Shown piece after piece: positions 17,205 through 26,248 of a stretch of DNA of 64,000 bases. The notes under the pieces were generated by a model, which searched no databases, was not told where the DNA came from, and saw only the letters and a program-made list of their open reading frames with translations. How positions within the stretch are numbered: position 1 is the first letter of the stretch; every line of letters starts with the position of its first letter. Source of the DNA: CAZENU01 sp965222125 (GTDB lineage: Bacteria; Chloroflexota; Dehalococcoidia; Lucifugimonadales; CAZENU01); contig CBDCTC010000004.1 of NCBI GenBank assembly GCA_965222125.1, positions 124,001 through 188,000 on the forward strand, in the 5' to 3' direction. Made by a program: the position numbers and the translations under genes.

Positions 17205-18233
17205 CTATCCCGCCGGGACCTTCCGGTAGATCTGGAACCTGTGGCGCCGGTGCTCCAGGACATAGAGGCGCTCCTCGTCGTCCAGGATCAGCGAGGTCAG
17301 GCCCCAGAAGTAGGGCTCGATCTGGGACGACTCGTTGTTGGGGTCCTGGAGGTGCTCCGGCAGGGGAGAGTAGAGGTCGGCGATCGCCCTGGTGTCCCGC
17401 TCGTCGACGTTGGACTCGAAGAAGTCCTCGGTCCACTTCGTCAGCGTGGCCTGGCCCCGCAGCTTCTGCACGAATGCGCCATCCGGGTCCAGGACCTGGA
17501 CGCGGTGGTTGCCCCAGTCGGCGATGTACATGTACCCGTCGGCGTCGACCACCACGACGGACGGCCGGTCGAGCTGGCCGTCCCCGCGACCCGACTCGCC
17601 GAAGCTGGCGACGAAGCTGCCATCCGTGGTGAATTTCTGGATCCGGTCGTTGCGCCAGTCTGCGACATACACGTTGTCCCGCGAGTCTACGGTGACGCCC
17701 CAAGGCATGTTGAACTGACCCTCGCCGCCGCCGAAGTCGCCCCACTGCCGCTGGTACTCTCCCTCGGTCGTGAAGACCTGGACGCGGTGGTTGTGCTGAT
17801 CGACGACGTATGCGTTGTCGGCCGAGTCGAAGGCGATGCTGCACGCGCCGTTCAGCTCGCCGTCGCCGCTGCCGTGCTCCCCCCACTCGCCGACGAAGCC
17901 GCCGTCCGTCGTGTAGACGAAGACCTTGTCCTTGGCTTCGTCCGCGACGTAGAGCCGCTCCCGGCCGTCGAATACCATGTCTGAGGGGGCCTGGAACTTC
18001 TGGTCGCCCTCACCCTCGCCGTACCAGGTCGCGAACTCGCCCAGGTAGTCCTCGTCGAAATTGCAGATCGTTATGCGGATAAGGTTGCGGTCCACGACGA
18101 AGAAGCGGCCATCGGAACTGCGGGCCATCGCGTACGGAACGAGAAAGCCCCGCCCGCGGGCCACGTTGCTGATCATGCCGATCGTCTTGACGTATTCGAG
18201 GGTGAACGGCGGCGCCGTTGCCGTCGTGCTCAC
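17205..18233 (-). CDS. NHL-repeat beta-propeller protein A
   Basis: The 342-residue protein carries repeated NHL blades such as AYVVDQHNHRVQVF, NVYVADWRNDRIQKF and YMYIADWGNHRVQVLDPDG, each preceded by GxxxGQF/GDGQLxxP turns. The C-terminus has a fixed non-repeat segment (DERDTRAIADL, then EERLYVLEHRRHRFQIY). The frame opens at GTG 18242, but that codon lies within the GGAGGTGA Shine-Dalgarno, so the GTG at 18233 is preferred. No signal peptide is seen. It lies between DUF1800 copy A and the UxuA-like gene. NHL propellers bind protein, RNA or ligands; the target here is unknown. Confidence 0.85.
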   Translation of the reverse strand: MSTTATAPPFTLEYVKTIGMISNVARGRGFLVPYAMARSSDGRFFVVDRNLIRITICNFDEDYLGEFATWYGEGEGDQKFQAPSDMVFDGRERLYVADEAKDKVFVYTTDGGFVGEWGEHGSGDGELNGACSIAFDSADNAYVVDQHNHRVQVFTTEGEYQRQWGDFGGGEGQFNMPWGVTVDSRDNVYVADWRNDRIQKFTTDGSFVASFGESGRGDGQLDRPSVVVVDADGYMYIADWGNHRVQVLDPDGAFVQKLRGQATLTKWTEDFFESNVDERDTRAIADLYSPLPEHLQDPNNESSQIEPYFWGLTSLILDDEERLYVLEHRRHRFQIYRKVPAG

Positions 18234-18299
18234 TGAGGTCACCTCCGTGTTGGTGCGGCGAAGGCCTGTCGAGGCTTGCGTCCCGGTCGTCCGCGAGAC

Positions 18300-19706
18300 C
18301 TAGGCGAACTGGTACTCCGGAGACGACGCTATGAGGCTGAGCAGCTCGCCGACGCGCTTTTCGGACTCCTCGTCCCGGCCGTCTCCGAGACGCACGCCCC
18401 CTCGTCTTGAGACGTGTTCGATCAGCGACTCCCGGGTCTCGGCGGAGGCCGGCACCGGCCCTGCGAGATCCAGGCAGCCGTCGACCGTCTCTTCCGGCGA
18501 CAGCGTGCCGCCGTTGCTCGAGCCCAGCCTGTCGATGATCGCGCGTACCCCCGGCTGCGACACGTCGCTCAGCTCCTTGGCGGCCAAGTTGACCCGCTCG
18601 ACCACCGATCCGCTGTAGAGCCACTCCGAGCCCTCGTGCCATCCCTCAACCGATGGAGGCCGCAGGAGGCCCTGGCCCATGAAGTTGGAGGCGTCGAACC
18701 GGCCGCCGTCGCTCGCCTTCGGGGTCTGGCAGCTCCCGGCCATGTGAATCGCGCCGACCACGAGCTCGACCGGGTTCTTGACGCGGGCGAACCGCGCGGC
18801 GTCCGACATGAAGTAGTCGGAGTTGAACATCGTACGCAGCACGGCGCGTATCTCGAACTCCGAGTCGAAATAAGACCGGACCATGTCGTCGACGAGCTCC
18901 TCGCCCTTCTCGCCGATCTCATCGGCGACGAAGTACTGGAACAGCCGGGTGCTTATGAACCGGGCGGTCGCCTCCTGTCGGACGATGATGTCGACCACGT
19001 CCTCGCCGTTGAAGTTGCCCGTCTCTCCGAGGAACGTCTTCTCGCCGTCATCGTGGTCCTCGGGCCGGTACTCGAAGTGCCACGCGATGCGCCCGTAGGG
19101 CGAGAAGGAGTCCTTGTTGGCCTTGACAGCCATGTACTCGGCGTTGGCGATCGTCCAGCCCGTAAAGGCCCGGGCGCACTCTTTGACGTCCTGCTCCGTG
19201 TACGAGCCGATGCCCATGGCGAACAGCTCGAGCAGCTCGCGACCGTAGTTCTCGTTGACCGAGCCCTTCTTGTTGTCGTTGTTGTCCAGCCAGAAGATCA
19301 TCGCCGGGTCGCGGGACAGCTCGATCAGCAGGTCGCGGAAGCTGCCCAGCGAGTTCTCCCGGAACTTCTGGATCTGGTTGAGCTGCGACCGCGCCTGGTT
19401 GCCCTTCGCGTAGCCGACGGCGAACAGCCCGTGCCAGAAGAGCGTGATCTTCTCCTCCAGCGGGTTGCTCGTCGTAAGCATCCGGTAGGTCCAGTCGATG
19501 GCTCCGCCTCCGGCGCCCTCGTCGTTCGCGAGGAAGACCCGTCGGATGATGTCCTCGGGCATCGTGTTCGGCTCGCCGGGATAGAGCAGGTCCTCCACAG
19601 TCGCGTCGTAACCCCTGGCGACTTTGGCTTCGAGCTCGTCCCGCGTCGCGCCGAAGCCGGCGCGGCGCATCAGATGTGCCATCAACGCTATCCGGTCGTC
19701 TGCCAT
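18300..19706 (-). CDS. DUF1800 family protein A
   Basis: The 468-residue protein has the DUF1800 hallmarks: HLMRRAGFGATRDEL near residue 10, KITLFWHGLFA near 82, MIFWLDNNDNKKGSVNENYGRELLELF, RAFTGWTI, FLGETGNFNGEDVVDII and a C-terminal LLSLIASSPEYQFA. The ATG follows AGGAGGACCACG. The family is typically co-encoded with DUF1501 and its biochemistry is unknown. It starts 21 bases after DUF1501 copy A. No signal peptide is seen. Confidence 0.92.
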   Translation of the reverse strand: MADDRIALMAHLMRRAGFGATRDELEAKVARGYDATVEDLLYPGEPNTMPEDIIRRVFLANDEGAGGGAIDWTYRMLTTSNPLEEKITLFWHGLFAVGYAKGNQARSQLNQIQKFRENSLGSFRDLLIELSRDPAMIFWLDNNDNKKGSVNENYGRELLELFAMGIGSYTEQDVKECARAFTGWTIANAEYMAVKANKDSFSPYGRIAWHFEYRPEDHDDGEKTFLGETGNFNGEDVVDIIVRQEATARFISTRLFQYFVADEIGEKGEELVDDMVRSYFDSEFEIRAVLRTMFNSDYFMSDAARFARVKNPVELVVGAIHMAGSCQTPKASDGGRFDASNFMGQGLLRPPSVEGWHEGSEWLYSGSVVERVNLAAKELSDVSQPGVRAIIDRLGSSNGGTLSPEETVDGCLDLAGPVPASAETRESLIEHVSRRGGVRLGDGRDEESEKRVGELLSLIASSPEYQFA

Positions 19707-19727
19707 CGTGGTCCTCCTGCGGGCGCT

Positions 19728-20861
19728 CTAGGCGGCGAAAAGGTCGAAGGCCTCGTACCTGCCGTTGACTATCGGCGCGGCGTCGAGGCTGAGCCACTGC
19801 TCCAGGACGGACGTGTAGGTGGAGCGGAAGTCGTTGTTGTAGTGCAGGTCGCCCTCGAGCTGGTCGTCATCGGCCAGAGACGGGTACTCGCCGTACATGC
19901 CGCCCTTGACCGAGTCTCCGATGAGCATCGCCATGCCGCCCGAGCCGTGGTCGGTCCCCGAGCCGTTGTCCTTGATCCGGCGGCCGAACTCCGAGTACAG
20001 GAACATCACCGTGTCCTCGTTGCGGCCGTGCTCGACGAGGTCGTCATAGAAGTCGCCGACGGCCGGCGCCACCTCGTTCCATAGCATCTCGTGCTTGAAC
20101 AGCTCGCCGGAGTGCGTGTCGAAGCTGCCGTGCTGCGTGAAGTAGACCCGCGTTCCGAAATCCGCGAACATCACCTGCGCCGCGCTCTTGAGGGACTGCG
20201 CCATGGGGTTGGCCGCGTACTCGACAGTCGACTCGTACGTCCCGGGCGCGGTCCTCAGGATGTCCGCTCCCCGGAGCGCGTCGAGGCCGGTCTGGCCCAG
20301 GAAGCCCATCACGGCATCCTTGCCCTCCGCCCCGCCATACATCTTGCCGAACGTCTCCAGCGCGTACTCCCTCAGCGCCTGGTCCTGCATGTCCGGGAAC
20401 AGGCCATACGTCTCCAGGTTGCCGACCGAGGCCACGGGCACTCCCGGGCAGCCCATCGCCCGCGGCAGGCCGCGGCCGAAGTTGACGCCTGCCAGCACGT
20501 TCTCGCCGTTGGGGTCGATGTCGCGAATCGCCCTGCCGAGCCAGCCCTCGGTGCCGACCTCCTCGGCCAGCGCGGTGTGCCAGACGTCCATCGACCTGAA
20601 GTGGGACCGGTTCGGGTTCGGGTATCCGATGCCGTTGATGATGGCGACCTTGCCCTCGTCCCACAACCGTTTGATCGGCTCCAGGCCCGGCCTGAAGCCG
20701 ACCTGGTCGTCGATCTTGATCACCGATTCGGGATCGATCGCGATCTCGGGGCGGGAGTCGTAGTAGAGCCCGTTGCCGTAGGGTACCAGCGTGTTCATGT
20801 AGTCGTTTCCGCCGGACATCTGGACGATGACTAGGTTGCGGTCCCGGTTCGTGGTGGTCAT
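19728..20861 (-). CDS. DUF1501 family protein A
   Basis: The 377-residue protein matches DUF1501: VIVQMSGGNDYMNTLVPYG at the start, GIGYPNPNRSHFRSMDVWH near 90, FADFGTRVYFTQHGSFDTH (distinctive His/Asp), VMFLYSEFGRR and NGSGTDHGSGGMAMLIG. DUF1501 belongs to the alkaline phosphatase/sulfatase-like fold, and the SGGND and GTDHG motifs are the usual signature. The usual Tat signal is absent: the protein opens MTTTNRDRNLVIVQ. The ATG at 20861 follows GAGGAGGCCTGAC. Confidence 0.92.
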   Translation of the reverse strand: MTTTNRDRNLVIVQMSGGNDYMNTLVPYGNGLYYDSRPEIAIDPESVIKIDDQVGFRPGLEPIKRLWDEGKVAIINGIGYPNPNRSHFRSMDVWHTALAEEVGTEGWLGRAIRDIDPNGENVLAGVNFGRGLPRAMGCPGVPVASVGNLETYGLFPDMQDQALREYALETFGKMYGGAEGKDAVMGFLGQTGLDALRGADILRTAPGTYESTVEYAANPMAQSLKSAAQVMFADFGTRVYFTQHGSFDTHSGELFKHEMLWNEVAPAVGDFYDDLVEHGRNEDTVMFLYSEFGRRIKDNGSGTDHGSGGMAMLIGDSVKGGMYGEYPSLADDDQLEGDLHYNNDFRSTYTSVLEQWLSLDAAPIVNGRYEAFDLFAA

Positions 20862-21091
20862 GTCAGGCCTCCTCGTGGGGCTGTGACTGGCGACGCCGTG
20901 CCCGACGCGGCCCATCGGGCTTCAACGGATTGTATCAGAACAGTTATCCGTAGTCATGCCCTGTGGGCCCCTTATTTTCACGCCGTCGCGAGCCCCTGAG
21001 GCAAGAGACGAGCCCGCTTGTTTCCTCGCGTCATCCTCCGGTCGATTCCGGCGATGGAGCGGCTCGCTGCCTGGGGAAGGCCGGCGGAAAC

Positions 21092-22096
21092 CTACACGGT
21101 GTCCTGCGTCGGTACTCTGGGCGGTGGGGCCATCTGTGTCTCGTCCAGGGGGATGGCGTCCTTTTGGTAGACCTGCACGCGGGAGTGGCCGCTGTCGATC
21201 ACGACCATGCGGCCCCGCGTGTCGACGGTCAGCGAGGTGGGCCCAATGAAAGATTTCTCCGGCTCGAGGTCGGCCATCGAGCGGAGCCTCAGGACCTTGG
21301 CGTTCGCCAGAGTGTACTGTCGGGCCGACTTCGACAGCGTCCCGTCCCCCGTGAAGCTCTGAAGGTAACGGCCGCCGCGGTCGAACATCTGGACCCTGTG
21401 GTTGCCCAGGTCTGCCACGTACACGTCGCCATCCCCATCCGCGGCGATGCCGGCAGGCCGGTTGAACTGGCCGGCGCCCGCGCCCGTACCGCCGAATTCT
21501 CGAATGAAACGCCCCTCAGAGTCGAACTTCTGCACGCGGTCGTTGCGCCAGTCGACGACATACACGTCGCCGACCGGGTCCACGGCCATCCCCCACGGCA
21601 TGTTGAGCTGGCCTGGCCCGGCGCCGAAGCTGCCCCACGCCGACAGAAATCGCCCGTCCTTCGTGAAGCGCTGGACGCGGTGGTTGAGCGTGTCGGAGAC
21701 GTACAGGTTCCCCTCGAGATCGAGCGCGATTCCCGAAGGTCCGTTCAGCTCCCCATGTTCTTCTCCGCGCTCGCCCCAAGACCACAGGAGCCTGCCGTCG
21801 CTGGTGATGACCGTAATGCGGTGGGCCGCCTCGTCGGAGACGTAGATGTTGTCCTCGGCGTCCATGGCGATCGCCACCGGCCACTGGAAGGCGGCCTCCG
21901 GTGCGCCTACCGGGCCCAGGAAATCGTCGTCCCACGTGAGCTTCCTGATCGGTGAGGAGCCCGGGAGCCGGCCAAGGACGTAGACGTTGTCGTCGGAGCC
22001 CACCGCCACGTCGACCGGCGCGTCGGTGACGCGCCTCATTCCCAGAGTCTTGACGTACGGAAACCCCGCCCTTAGCAGCGCGTACGGCATCGCCAT
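21092..22096 (-). CDS. NHL-repeat beta-propeller protein B
   Basis: The 334-residue protein has NHL blades including NIYVSDEAAHRITVI, NLYVSDTLNHRVQRF, DVYVVDWRNDRVQKF and DVYVADLGNHRVQMFDRGG, and ends with a Pro-rich tail. It is a paralogue of protein A, sharing SMADLEPEKSF against RAIADLYSP and a C-terminal strand VQVYQK against FQIYRK. A GTG at 22105 overlaps the AGGTGA ribosome-binding site, so the ATG at 22096 is taken as the start. It lies 31 bases after DUF1501 copy B on the same strand. Confidence 0.85.
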   Translation of the reverse strand: MAMPYALLRAGFPYVKTLGMRRVTDAPVDVAVGSDDNVYVLGRLPGSSPIRKLTWDDDFLGPVGAPEAAFQWPVAIAMDAEDNIYVSDEAAHRITVITSDGRLLWSWGERGEEHGELNGPSGIALDLEGNLYVSDTLNHRVQRFTKDGRFLSAWGSFGAGPGQLNMPWGMAVDPVGDVYVVDWRNDRVQKFDSEGRFIREFGGTGAGAGQFNRPAGIAADGDGDVYVADLGNHRVQMFDRGGRYLQSFTGDGTLSKSARQYTLANAKVLRLRSMADLEPEKSFIGPTSLTVDTRGRMVVIDSGHSRVQVYQKDAIPLDETQMAPPPRVPTQDTV

Positions 22097-22127
22097 GTCC
22101 GTCACCTCGTCCCGCGGCCCGGATGTT

Positions 22128-23276
22128 CTATCTGAAGGGACTGATCTGCTCGAAGGCTCCGGAGACGATGGGCACGGGGTCCAGACCCATCCACTGCTCT
22201 ATGAGCGTCCCATACACTCCCCGGAAGTCGATGGTGTGCTTCAGGTCCTCGCCGCGCTCCCACCGGGCCGGGTCCAGGGGCGGATACTCGGCGTACAGTC
22301 CGCCCTCGACGCGGTCGCCGATCAGGAAGGCCCCGCCGCCGGACCCGTGGTCCGTGCCGGTGCCGTTGTCCTGCATGCGTCGGCCGAACTCGGTGAAGAC
22401 CAGCATTATGACCTCTTCGGACGCGTCGTGGTCCCGGAGGTCCTGGAAGAAGTCCATGATCGCCGCGGACAGGTCTGTCCACAGGGTCGCGTGAGTCGGC
22501 AGCTCGTTCGCGTGTGTGTCGTATCCCCTGGTGCCGCCGTGGATGACGTAGAAGATGCGCGTTCCCAGGCCCGCCAGGTGTACGCGCGCCACGTCCCGGA
22601 GGCTCTGCGCGATGGGGTTCGCGGCGTACTCCACCTCGGACGCGTACTGTCCCGGTACGTCCTTGAGGATGTCGGCGCCTCCCATGACGTTGACGACCGT
22701 CTGCCGGATGTAGTCCACCACCGGGCCAGTCCCGATTGCGGGGGCGTACATCTCTTTGAATACCCGCATCGCGTCGTTACGCTGGGTCTCCTCCGCTATC
22801 GGCGTCATCAGGCCGTAGCTCTCGAGGTCGCCTACCGACGTAACCGGCACGTCCTGGGCAGCCATCGCGCGCGGCAGGCCCCTGCCGAAACTGACGCCGG
22901 TGAGTACGTTCTCTCCCCTGGGGTCGAGGTCCCTGATCGCCTTTCCCAGCCAGCCCTCGTAGACGAGCCGCTCGGGCTCGCACGTATGCATAATGTCCAT
23001 GCCGCGGAAGTGGGAGCGGTCGGCGTTGGGGTATCCGATGCCCTGGACGACCGCCACGTTTCCGCTGTCGTACATCTCCTTGAAGAGAGCGGCATTCGGG
23101 TGAAAGCCGAGCGTGTCGTTGATCGGCAGCACTTTGTCCTCGGGGATGCGCACCGTCGGGCGCGTGTCGTGGTACACGCCGCTGGTGAACGGGATCAGCG
23201 TGTTCATGAAGTCGTTGCCGCCGCTCTGCTGGACGACGACGAGGACGGGCGGCTTACCGTTTCCGTTGACTCTCAT
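22128..23276 (-). CDS. DUF1501 family protein B
   Basis: The 382-residue protein matches DUF1501: VLVVVQQSGGNDFMNTLIPF, GIGYPNADRSHFRGMDIMH, GTRIFYVIHGGTRGYDTH, IMLVFTEFGRRMQDNGTGTDHGSGGGAFLIG. It is clearly paralogous to the 19728 gene but carries an insertion around GTRGYDTH. No Tat or Sec signal is seen. The open frame extends 412 codons upstream through the antisense of the DUF1800 gene, but homology and the GGAGGTCTGTGAGG site place the start at 23276. Confidence 0.92.
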   Translation of the reverse strand: MRVNGNGKPPVLVVVQQSGGNDFMNTLIPFTSGVYHDTRPTVRIPEDKVLPINDTLGFHPNAALFKEMYDSGNVAVVQGIGYPNADRSHFRGMDIMHTCEPERLVYEGWLGKAIRDLDPRGENVLTGVSFGRGLPRAMAAQDVPVTSVGDLESYGLMTPIAEETQRNDAMRVFKEMYAPAIGTGPVVDYIRQTVVNVMGGADILKDVPGQYASEVEYAANPIAQSLRDVARVHLAGLGTRIFYVIHGGTRGYDTHANELPTHATLWTDLSAAIMDFFQDLRDHDASEEVIMLVFTEFGRRMQDNGTGTDHGSGGGAFLIGDRVEGGLYAEYPPLDPARWERGEDLKHTIDFRGVYGTLIEQWMGLDPVPIVSGAFEQISPFR

Positions 23277-23338
23277 CCTCACAGACCTCCCGATAGCGCT
23301 ACCTGCCGCATCCGCCTGTCGACAACGTCCGACCGGTC

Positions 23339-24712
23339 CTATGCGAACTGGAACTCCGCGGTGGAGACGATTAGCTGAAGCATGCGAACGGCCCTGGCGG
23401 TACTGCTCTCGCGATCGGAGTCGGTCTCGAAGCTCAGCGGGCCGCCGGCCCGGGCGTGCTCCAGCAGCGCGGTCCTCGTGACGTTCTCGACCGCCATCGG
23501 GCCCACCAGATCGAGGCATCTGTCGACGAACTCCTCCGGCTGAAGGGGAGACGCTTTGTCGAGCCGGCCCACTATCACAGCGACGCCCGGCTTGGCGGGA
23601 TCTCCGAACTCTTTGACGGCGAAGTTGATGCGCTCGGTCATGGCGCCGCCGTCTATCCACTCGCGGCCGGTGTGCCAGCCCTCCACCGTGGGCGGGTTCA
23701 TCAGCTCCTGCCCCATCGTCATGGCTGCGTCGGCGTACGCGCCGATGCCCGGGTGGGGGAACCGGTGCGTGCCCAGCAGCTTGACAACTCCGGCCACCAG
23801 CTCGGCCGGGCTCTTGACCCGCTTGAAGCGCGCCTCCTTGAAGAACTCGGAGTTGAACAGCACCCTCATCATGGCCCGGACCTCGCCGCCGGTGTCCACG
23901 TAGGTCTCGACCAGCGCGTCGATGGCGTCCGGGTCCTGGGGAGGTTCGAGCTGCCACGCCGGCACCTGCGGCTCGTCGGCCACGAAGAAGTTGTACAGGT
24001 GCCGCGAGAGGAACTTCGCGGTCGCCTCCTGCCTCACGATGATCTCTATGATCTGCTCGCCGTTCAGGTTGCCGCTGTGGCCCAGGAAGGTCTTGAAGCC
24101 GTTGTCGTGCAGCTCCTCGCGGTAGACGAAGTCCGACCTGGTCTGGTTGGTGGGGTACTCGGGGATCGGCTGTGTTATCGTCCAGCCTGTGAACGCCCGG
24201 GCCGCGCTCTTGATGTCGTCCTCTGTGTAGTTGCCGACGCCCATCGAGAAAAGCTCCAGCAGCTCCCGCCCGTAGTTCTCGTTCGGCTGGCCATTCACGT
24301 TCTCGTTGTTGTCGAGCCAGAAGATCATGGCCGGGTCCCGCGACAGGTCGGTCAGGATGGTCTTCATGTCGGAGAGGCCGTTTCTCCGGAACATGTCGAT
24401 CTGGTCGGCCACGTGACTGGCCTTGGTGTTGGCCGTCGCGAAGACGTGGTGCCAGAAGAGCGCCATCTTCTCTTCGAGCGGACGCCGGGAGTTGACCATC
24501 CGGTATATCCACTGGTTCTTGCTGCCGAACCTGATACCGAAGTAGCGCTCGGCGATATCTTCGTCAATGTCGGGGAAACGCTCCGGGTGGAGGAGGTCGT
24601 CGACGACAGCCTCGTAGCTCCTAGAGGACAGGAGCTCAAGCTCGTCGCGGGTGGCGCCGAACCCGGCCCGGCGCATCAGATGGGCGATCAGATCAAGGTC
24701 GGACTCCTGCAC
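23339..24712 (-). CDS. DUF1800 family protein B
   Basis: The 457-residue protein has LIAHLMRRAGFGATRDELEL, EKMALFWHHVFAT, MIFWLDNNENVNGQPNENYG, RAFTGWTI, FLGHSGNLNGEQIIEII and the C-terminal LQLIVSTAEFQFA. It starts with GTG after GGGAGGTGCGCT. It is the first gene of the minus-strand block, and DUF1501 copy B follows 62 bases on. Compared with copy A, the order of DUF1800 and DUF1501 is reversed. Confidence 0.92.
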   Translation of the reverse strand: MQESDLDLIAHLMRRAGFGATRDELELLSSRSYEAVVDDLLHPERFPDIDEDIAERYFGIRFGSKNQWIYRMVNSRRPLEEKMALFWHHVFATANTKASHVADQIDMFRRNGLSDMKTILTDLSRDPAMIFWLDNNENVNGQPNENYGRELLELFSMGVGNYTEDDIKSAARAFTGWTITQPIPEYPTNQTRSDFVYREELHDNGFKTFLGHSGNLNGEQIIEIIVRQEATAKFLSRHLYNFFVADEPQVPAWQLEPPQDPDAIDALVETYVDTGGEVRAMMRVLFNSEFFKEARFKRVKSPAELVAGVVKLLGTHRFPHPGIGAYADAAMTMGQELMNPPTVEGWHTGREWIDGGAMTERINFAVKEFGDPAKPGVAVIVGRLDKASPLQPEEFVDRCLDLVGPMAVENVTRTALLEHARAGGPLSFETDSDRESSTARAVRMLQLIVSTAEFQFA

Positions 24713-25011
24713 AGCGCACCTCCCTGCGACGAGGCTCGGCCAATCCCCGACATTCTAGGCCTGGGTCACTGCAATCGCAATACTTCCAAAGCGCCGCGGC
24801 GTAGATCCATGCGCCGATCCGATTGACCAGGCGCTGCACATAGCGATAATCGTCGTCCCGAACAAGGCGAAAGGCCCAGGATCACCGGGACCCACACGGC
24901 CTTGCCAAGCCCGTGTCAGAGCACGACAATGGGTCGAAGCCGGCGGCAATACACATCGGAACGTGGCCGCGCCGGCGGCCACGCGCCAGATTCCGGAGAG
25001 CACGCAAGCCC
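24713..25011. other. Divergent intergenic region
   Basis: This 299-base gap between the minus-strand DUF1800 block and the plus-strand oxidoreductase must carry both promoters. No repeat, RNA gene or clear -10/-35 pair could be assigned by eye. Confidence 0.45.
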
Positions 25012-26151
25012 ATGACCAGTAGCTCCTCAGACGTCGTGATAGTAGGCGGCGGCATCGTCGGCGCCGCCACCGCCTACTACCTCGCCTGCCGCGGCATCGC
25101 CAGCACGGTGGTGGAGCGCGACAGGGTGGCGGCGCACGCCTCCGGCTTCTCGTACGCGGCGCTCGGCACCTTCGACGAGGCCGGGATGGACGGCGCGCAC
25201 TTCGACGTGGCGTCTGAGGGGATGCGACTACACCGAGAGCTGGCCGACCTCCTTCCGGCGGAGACGGGGACGCAGACCGATTTCCGCAACCGTCCGCAGC
25301 TCTGGCTCGCCTTTACCGACGAGGAGATGGAAGAGGCGCGCAACCCGACCGGCTGGGCCAAGCGAAAGCAGGAATGGGAGGTCGAAGACCAGGGCCAGCG
25401 CGTCCGCATCGTCGACGCGGACGAGGCGAGGAGGATCGAGCCCCGCATCACGCCGTCCGCACTCGGAGCCGTCTACACGGAGGGCACGGCCGACGTGAAC
25501 GCCCATCGGCTGACCGTCGCGCTGGCGGCAGCCGCCGAAAAGCGCGGGGCCACGATACGCACCGGCGCCGTGGCCGACGTCGAGCGCAGCGGAGGCCGAG
25601 TCACCGGCGTCGTCCTGGAAAGCGGCCGAATCGACTGCGGCAGCGTCGTCGTGGCGATGGGCCCGTGGAGCGAGTTGGCCTCGGACTGGCTCGGCGTACC
25701 GATTCGGATGAGCCCGTGGAAGGGCCAGATCCTGAGGCTCCGCCTCCCCGGTCCACCCATCGAGTGCTCGGTGGCCGGCTACGACCATTTCGCGTCGACG
25801 AAGCCCGACGGCCTCGTGTGGGTCGGCCCGACCTTCGAGGACGCCGGCATCGACGAGACGACGACCCCCGAGGGCCGCGAGGAGATCATGGCGGAGGTGG
25901 TCAAGATCGTCCCGTCCCTTGCAGAAGGCGAGCTCGCGCTCCATACGGCGTGCGTGCGCCCGTTGTCCGCAGACCGCAAGCTCATTCTGGGGAAAGTCCC
26001 GGGCCTCGAAGGCGCATACGCGGCCACGGGCGGCGGACGGCTCGGCCTGATGATGGGCCCGGCGATGGGGTCGCTGACGGCGGAGCTGATCTCGACCGGC
26101 TCGACCTCGGTCCCACTGAACGAGTTCGACCCGGGGCGATTCGCCGAATAG
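25012..26151 (+). CDS. FAD-dependent oxidoreductase, DAO/DadA family
   Basis: The 379-residue protein opens VVIVGGGIVGAATAYYLACRG, the Rossmann GxGxxG for FAD, followed by the acidic VVERD. The substrate domain has YTEGTADVNAHRLTVAL and the C-terminal FAD contact GRLGLMMGPAMG. Members oxidise amino acids or amines such as D-amino acids, sarcosine or glycine. The ATG at 25012 lies 12 bases after GGAGAG; an upstream in-frame ATG at 24913 would add a basic stretch without homology. The PAC2 gene follows 97 bases downstream. Confidence 0.88.
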   Translation: MTSSSSDVVIVGGGIVGAATAYYLACRGIASTVVERDRVAAHASGFSYAALGTFDEAGMDGAHFDVASEGMRLHRELADLLPAETGTQTDFRNRPQLWLAFTDEEMEEARNPTGWAKRKQEWEVEDQGQRVRIVDADEARRIEPRITPSALGAVYTEGTADVNAHRLTVALAAAAEKRGATIRTGAVADVERSGGRVTGVVLESGRIDCGSVVVAMGPWSELASDWLGVPIRMSPWKGQILRLRLPGPPIECSVAGYDHFASTKPDGLVWVGPTFEDAGIDETTTPEGREEIMAEVVKIVPSLAEGELALHTACVRPLSADRKLILGKVPGLEGAYAATGGGRLGLMMGPAMGSLTAELISTGSTSVPLNEFDPGRFAE

Positions 26152-26248
26152 AAATCCTCCCCAGAGGGCGACGCCCACCGTTCGGTGCGACTCGCTGCCG
26201 CTCCGCCCGCAAGTTGCGCGAACATCGGCCTTGTGGCACGATGGGACG

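Noticed and set aside
22128..24512. 794-codon reading of the DUF1501 gene
   Set aside because: The upstream 412 codons overlap the DUF1800 gene out of frame and lack homology; the start at 23276 has a ribosome-binding site.
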